Of a DNA stretch of 64,000 bases, positions 61,397-64,000 are shown in pieces. The position numbers and the translations under genes were made by a program. Each line of letters starts with the position of its first letter. The stretch's first letter is position 1. The notes beneath the pieces are model-generated. The model searched no databases. It was not told where the DNA came from and worked only from the letters and a program-made list of their open reading frames with translations. Source of the stretch: Planctomyces sp. SH-PL62 (GTDB lineage Bacteria > Planctomycetota > Planctomycetia > Planctomycetales > Planctomycetaceae); NCBI GenBank assembly GCA_945893045.1, contig CAMDEA010000020.1, forward strand, positions 1 through 64,000. The letters run 5' to 3'.

Positions 61397-62051
61397 CTAT
61401 CTCGACCGCTTCGGCCGAGGCCAGTCGATGTGTCATCGCTGGCCGCCGCTCGCGAAACTCTTGGCGGCGCTCGCGATGATTCTCGCGGCGACGTGCGTGC
61501 CGATCGCGCACGGCCCGCTGGTCGGGATCGTGGCCTGCGTCATCTTCTTCGCGCACACGTTGGCGAGAATTCCGCTGGCGTATGTCGCACGACGATTGCT
61601 CTTCTTCTGGCCGCCGCTGTTCTTGATGGCGATCAGCTTGCCCCTCTCGCAGGCCGGTCAAAAAGGTTGGCTGCTGTTTGCGACAATTCTCGTGCGCGGG
61701 ACTCTGTCCTTCAGTACGGCGTTGTGGCTGGTCAACGTGATGCCGTTTGACCAACTGCTCGCGACACTGCGCCGCCTGCGAGTCCCCGACGTGCTGCTGG
61801 CGATTCTCTCGTTGATGTACCGCTTCCTGTTTGTGCTCTGGAATGAATTGGAGCGCATGCGAACCGCTCGTGCCGCACGCCTCTTTTGCAAACCGTCGTT
61901 GTGGGCGACCTGGCGTTCCGCCGCCCATCTCGTCGGCCGCTTGCTGATTCGCGCACTCGATCGCGCGGATCGAATTCACGGCGCGATGCTCGCACGCGGT
62001 TGGGACGGCCGCTCACGCTGGATCGAGCAGCCACGGGAGGATCGCCCATGA
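61389..62051 (+). CDS. cbiQ: energy-coupling-factor transmembrane protein CbiQ, 220 aa
   Basis: GTG start at 61389 overlaps the cbiM stop by eight bases. Membrane scaffold linking CbiM to the ATPase. Helices at about 20-60 and 70-110. The coupling region includes ILSLMYRFLFVLWNELERMRTARAAR (residues about 136-161, with the conserved R-F and ERMR-AR motif), and the C-terminal ADRIHGAMLARGW is the second Ala-Arg-Gly coupling motif. Slightly shorter than typical (about 230-260). Its TGA overlaps the cbiO ATG (ATGA). Confidence 0.9.
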   Translation: MSDYLDRFGRGQSMCHRWPPLAKLLAALAMILAATCVPIAHGPLVGIVACVIFFAHTLARIPLAYVARRLLFFWPPLFLMAISLPLSQAGQKGWLLFATILVRGTLSFSTALWLVNVMPFDQLLATLRRLRVPDVLLAILSLMYRFLFVLWNELERMRTARAARLFCKPSLWATWRSAAHLVGRLLIRALDRADRIHGAMLARGWDGRSRWIEQPREDRP

Positions 62052-62827
62052 CGGAATCGAAGGTCTCTTCCGAGTCGTCCGCCGTGCATGTCGATCGCTT
62101 GTCGTTCCGCTATCCCGGAGGCCCCGCCGTCCTCAGTGACATCAGTTTTACAATCGCCCCCAGCGAGATCATCGGTCTCGTCGGTCCTAGCGGTGCCGGC
62201 AAGTCCACGCTCCTGCAACACCTCAACGGCCTGCTGCCGAGCAAACTCCCGGAGTCAGTGGGGCAGGTTGAAAACCTGCCCCACGTTTGCATCGACAACC
62301 TGCCGGTCTCACGACAGACCATCGCCGAGGTCCGCCGCCGAGTCGGTTTCCTGTTTCAAGACCCCGACGATCAGCTCTTCTGCCCGACCGTCTTCGAGGA
62401 CGTCGCCTTCGGCCCGCTCAATCTCGGACTGTCCGACATCGAAGCACGACAGCGCGTACGCGACAGCCTCGCCTCCGTCGGACTCGCCGGGTACGAACCA
62501 CGCAGCACGTTGCGGCTCAGTCTCGGCGAGCGGAAGCGCGTCTGCCTCGCCGGAGTCTTCGCCTGTCAGCCGAGCGTACTCGCGCTCGACGAACCCTTCA
62601 GCAGCCTCGATCCGCGCGCGTGTCGCACACTGATCGGCATCCTCAAGAAATTCTCAGGCAGCCAGATCATCGCCACGCATGATCTCGACGTCGTCGTCGA
62701 TCTCTGCCACCGAGTCCTGTTGCTCGACGCCGGCCAACTCCGTGCCGCCGGCCCGACCGCCGATATCCTCGGCAACGCGGCCTTGATGGAACGCCACGGT
62801 CTCGAAGTCCCGTGGCGGTTGCGGTGA
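62048..62827 (+). CDS. cbiO: energy-coupling-factor ATPase CbiO, 259 aa
   Basis: ATPase of the Co/Ni ECF transporter. Walker A LVGPSGAGKSTLLQHLNGLL (about 39-58), Q-loop FLFQDPDDQLFCPTVFEDVAFGPLNLGL, signature LRLSLGERKRVCLAG (LSLGE, about 156-170), Walker B VLALDEPFSSLD, and switch His in IIATHD. A hairpin at 62258-62284 is inserted in frame between Walker A and the Q-loop. It reads as SVGQVENLPH and lengthens the loop that normally carries a short surface turn. Translationally coupled to cbiQ. Confidence 0.92.
   Translation: MTESKVSSESSAVHVDRLSFRYPGGPAVLSDISFTIAPSEIIGLVGPSGAGKSTLLQHLNGLLPSKLPESVGQVENLPHVCIDNLPVSRQTIAEVRRRVGFLFQDPDDQLFCPTVFEDVAFGPLNLGLSDIEARQRVRDSLASVGLAGYEPRSTLRLSLGERKRVCLAGVFACQPSVLALDEPFSSLDPRACRTLIGILKKFSGSQIIATHDLDVVVDLCHRVLLLDAGQLRAAGPTADILGNAALMERHGLEVPWRLR
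62258..62284. repeat. perfect hairpin inside cbiO
   Basis: GTGGGGCAGGTT (62258-62269) and AACCTGCCCCAC (62273-62284) with a 3-base loop. The 27 bases are a multiple of three, so the frame is unaffected. Confidence 0.85.
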
Positions 62828-62850
62828 AGTCACAAACGGTCACAACGAAA

Positions 62851-62885
62851 GAAGCCCGGCTTCTTGAAAAAGCCGGGCTTCTTTT
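62851..62885 (+). terminator. rho-independent terminator after cbiO
   Basis: GAAGCCCGGCTT, short loop, AAGCCGGGCTTC followed by TTTT: a GC-rich stem with a T run, 24 bases after the cbiO stop. Since the small gene at 62900-62995 converges, it may terminate both. Confidence 0.75.
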
Positions 62886-62899
62886 CGCGGTTCCGCGAA

Positions 62900-62995
62900 T
62901 TACTTCCCGCCCGCCGGCTTGGCCGCGGCTTTGGCGTCCTTCTTCGGCTTCTTGTTCTTCTTGTCGTTCTTTTGGCTGTTGTTTCCTTTGCCCAT
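62900..62995 (-). CDS. tiny lysine-rich basic protein, 31 aa
   Basis: ATG 62995 gives MGKGNNSQKNDKKNKKPKKD and an Ala/Lys/Gly tail. Roughly one third lysine and no acidic patch beyond three Asp, so strongly basic and probably disordered. Such peptides can bind nucleic acid, but nothing proves this. RNA is expected to be short and monocistronic, with the terminator at 62851-62885 downstream. The frame extends upstream to 63100, but that part has no such bias; I take the short start because of the sharp composition change. Confidence 0.55.
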   Translation of the reverse strand: MGKGNNSQKNDKKNKKPKKDAKAAAKPAGGK

Positions 62996-63130
62996 GATTT
63001 TGTCCTCTTCGCAGAACGTGTGGAACGGCTCCGCATCACCTGACGCAGAACCGATGAGTGAGTGGAGGCAGACATCCGCACTCCACGACGATTGAAACAT
63101 AGCGGATTCAGGCGAAAGCGGCCAACTGAT

Positions 63131-64000
63131 TTATCGCACCAACAAGAAGTCTCGGCTGTTGAGCAGACTCCACATCAAGTCTTGGGTGGCATCGGGACGT
63201 TGTTGGTCGCCGTAGGACTGAAAATGTTTCTTGGCGACTTCGATCTCCTTCGTAGTCGGGCGACGAGCGAGGGACCACAGATAGAGGTCTTCGATCAATT
63301 GGTCTTCGGTGGGAATTGGATTCTGCTTCAGCAATTGGGCCACGCGGCCGTTGGGATCGGTGACTCGGCGGAGGATCGACTGGCCGTTGATCAGGTGCAG
63401 GGCTTGGAGCATGTTGCTGTCGCCGTCCCGTTCGCATTCGCAGGCATCGGCTCGCTGAGGTTTGCCGAACAGGGCGAGGAAGTCGCTGTTGATCTCGGCA
63501 TCGGGAAGTTGAGCAGCGGAGAAGTTGGCCGGTGCTCCGCCGAATTGCTCGCGCACGCCGGTCGCTTGGACCAGCGAGTCGAGCAGCGCTTCGGCGGGGA
63601 TGCGGCGCGGCAGCGCGTGCGAGAAATTCAGTGTGTCGTGACGATTGCTGTCGTTTGCGAGGCTGCTGCGCTGATAGGTCTGCGATGTGACAATGCGGCG
63701 CATCAAGTGCCGCACGTCGAAGCGGTGTTCTATGAAGTCCTTCGTCAACGCGTCGAGCAGTTCCGGATTGACCGGCGGATTTGTCGTCCGCAGGTCATCG
63801 ACCGGATCGACGATGCCTCGCGAGAAGAAGTAGCTCCAGAAACGATTGGCGAGGCTCCGCGCGAACATCGGGTTGTCGGGAGCAGCCAGCCACGTCGCGA
63901 ATTGAACTCGGCGATCGGTGCCGGTTGAGACGGGTGGTTGAATCCCTCCAAGGAATCGCGGTGGCTGAGCTTGTCCCGATCGCGGATTCGTGGCGAAGCC
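63131..64000 (-). CDS. DUF1553 C-terminal part of a secreted cytochrome-like protein (5' end outside window)
   Basis: The minus-strand frame is open to the last base of the window; the internal ATG at 63868 is not the real start. The visible part starts GFATNPRSGQAQPPRFLGG and continues into the DUF1553 signature PDNPMFARSLANRFWSYF, FSRGIVDPVDDLR, RHLMRRIVTSQTYQRSS, RRIPAEALLDSLVQATG and CECERDGDSNMLQALHLING. It ends at LLNSRDFLLVR. A paralogue of the genes at 8145 and 12345. Expected to be a periplasmic redox protein with DUF1549 and haem motifs upstream, and usually followed by a DUF1501 gene, which is not found downstream here. Confidence 0.88.
   Translation of the reverse strand, partial: GFATNPRSGQAQPPRFLGGIQPPVSTGTDRRVQFATWLAAPDNPMFARSLANRFWSYFFSRGIVDPVDDLRTTNPPVNPELLDALTKDFIEHRFDVRHLMRRIVTSQTYQRSSLANDSNRHDTLNFSHALPRRIPAEALLDSLVQATGVREQFGGAPANFSAAQLPDAEINSDFLALFGKPQRADACECERDGDSNMLQALHLINGQSILRRVTDPNGRVAQLLKQNPIPTEDQLIEDLYLWSLARRPTTKEIEVAKKHFQSYGDQQRPDATQDLMWSLLNSRDFLLVR

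Overview
The window is a GC-rich bacterial chromosome segment, almost certainly from a planctomycete. The evidence is the paralogous secreted families DUF1552, DUF1592, DUF1501 and DUF1549/DUF1553 with CxxCH haem motifs, very large Ser/Thr kinases fused to WD40 or ATPase modules, an FHA-GAF-cyclase protein, and abundant long palindromic intergenic repeats. No rRNA, tRNA or CRISPR array was recognised.

Layout. 1-14.8 kb: an end fragment and a small hypothetical gene, then two opposed clusters of secreted cytochrome-like and Tat-exported proteins (+: DUF1552, DUF1592, DUF1552; -: DUF1549/1553, DUF1501, DUF1549/1553, DUF1501). 15-19.6 kb (-): an acyl-CoA ligase, aldehyde dehydrogenase and short-chain dehydrogenase operon, probably for fatty acyl or aldehyde conversion. 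20-22.4 kb (-): murC-murB, peptidoglycan precursor synthesis. 22.8-29.3 kb (+): a YdeP-type molybdopterin oxidoreductase, a GMC oxidoreductase with two carbohydrate-binding-like domains, and a GH13 alpha-glucan enzyme.

29.3-46.3 kb looks like an accessory, conflict or signalling region. Two giant divergent genes share a promoter gap. One is kinase + STAND-like ATPase + FGE (C-type-lectin-like) domain. The other is DUF4062 + STAND-like ATPase + 18 nearly identical WD40 repeats. Behind the latter lie five further copies of its 3' end, all still open in frame and separated by palindromic elements. A truncated retropepsin-like fragment follows, then an SbcC/YhaN-like ATPase next to an SbcD/YhaO-like protein whose metal-binding motifs have been lost.

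46.7-64 kb: FtsH, a zinc-ribbon kinase-WD40 protein, an FHA-GAF-cyclase protein, an ABC exporter, a secreted alpha/beta hydrolase, a flippase-like membrane protein, a CbiM-CbiQ-CbiO cobalt/nickel transporter, a tiny lysine-rich protein, and the 3' part of another DUF1549/1553 gene that runs off the window.

A theme across the window is palindromic repeat elements. They fill most intergenic gaps, supply stop codons for some genes, and in four genes (five sites) sit in frame inside the coding sequence. A 140-bp terminal-inverted-repeat element occurs three times. Family names come from motif recognition in the translations; no database search was run.
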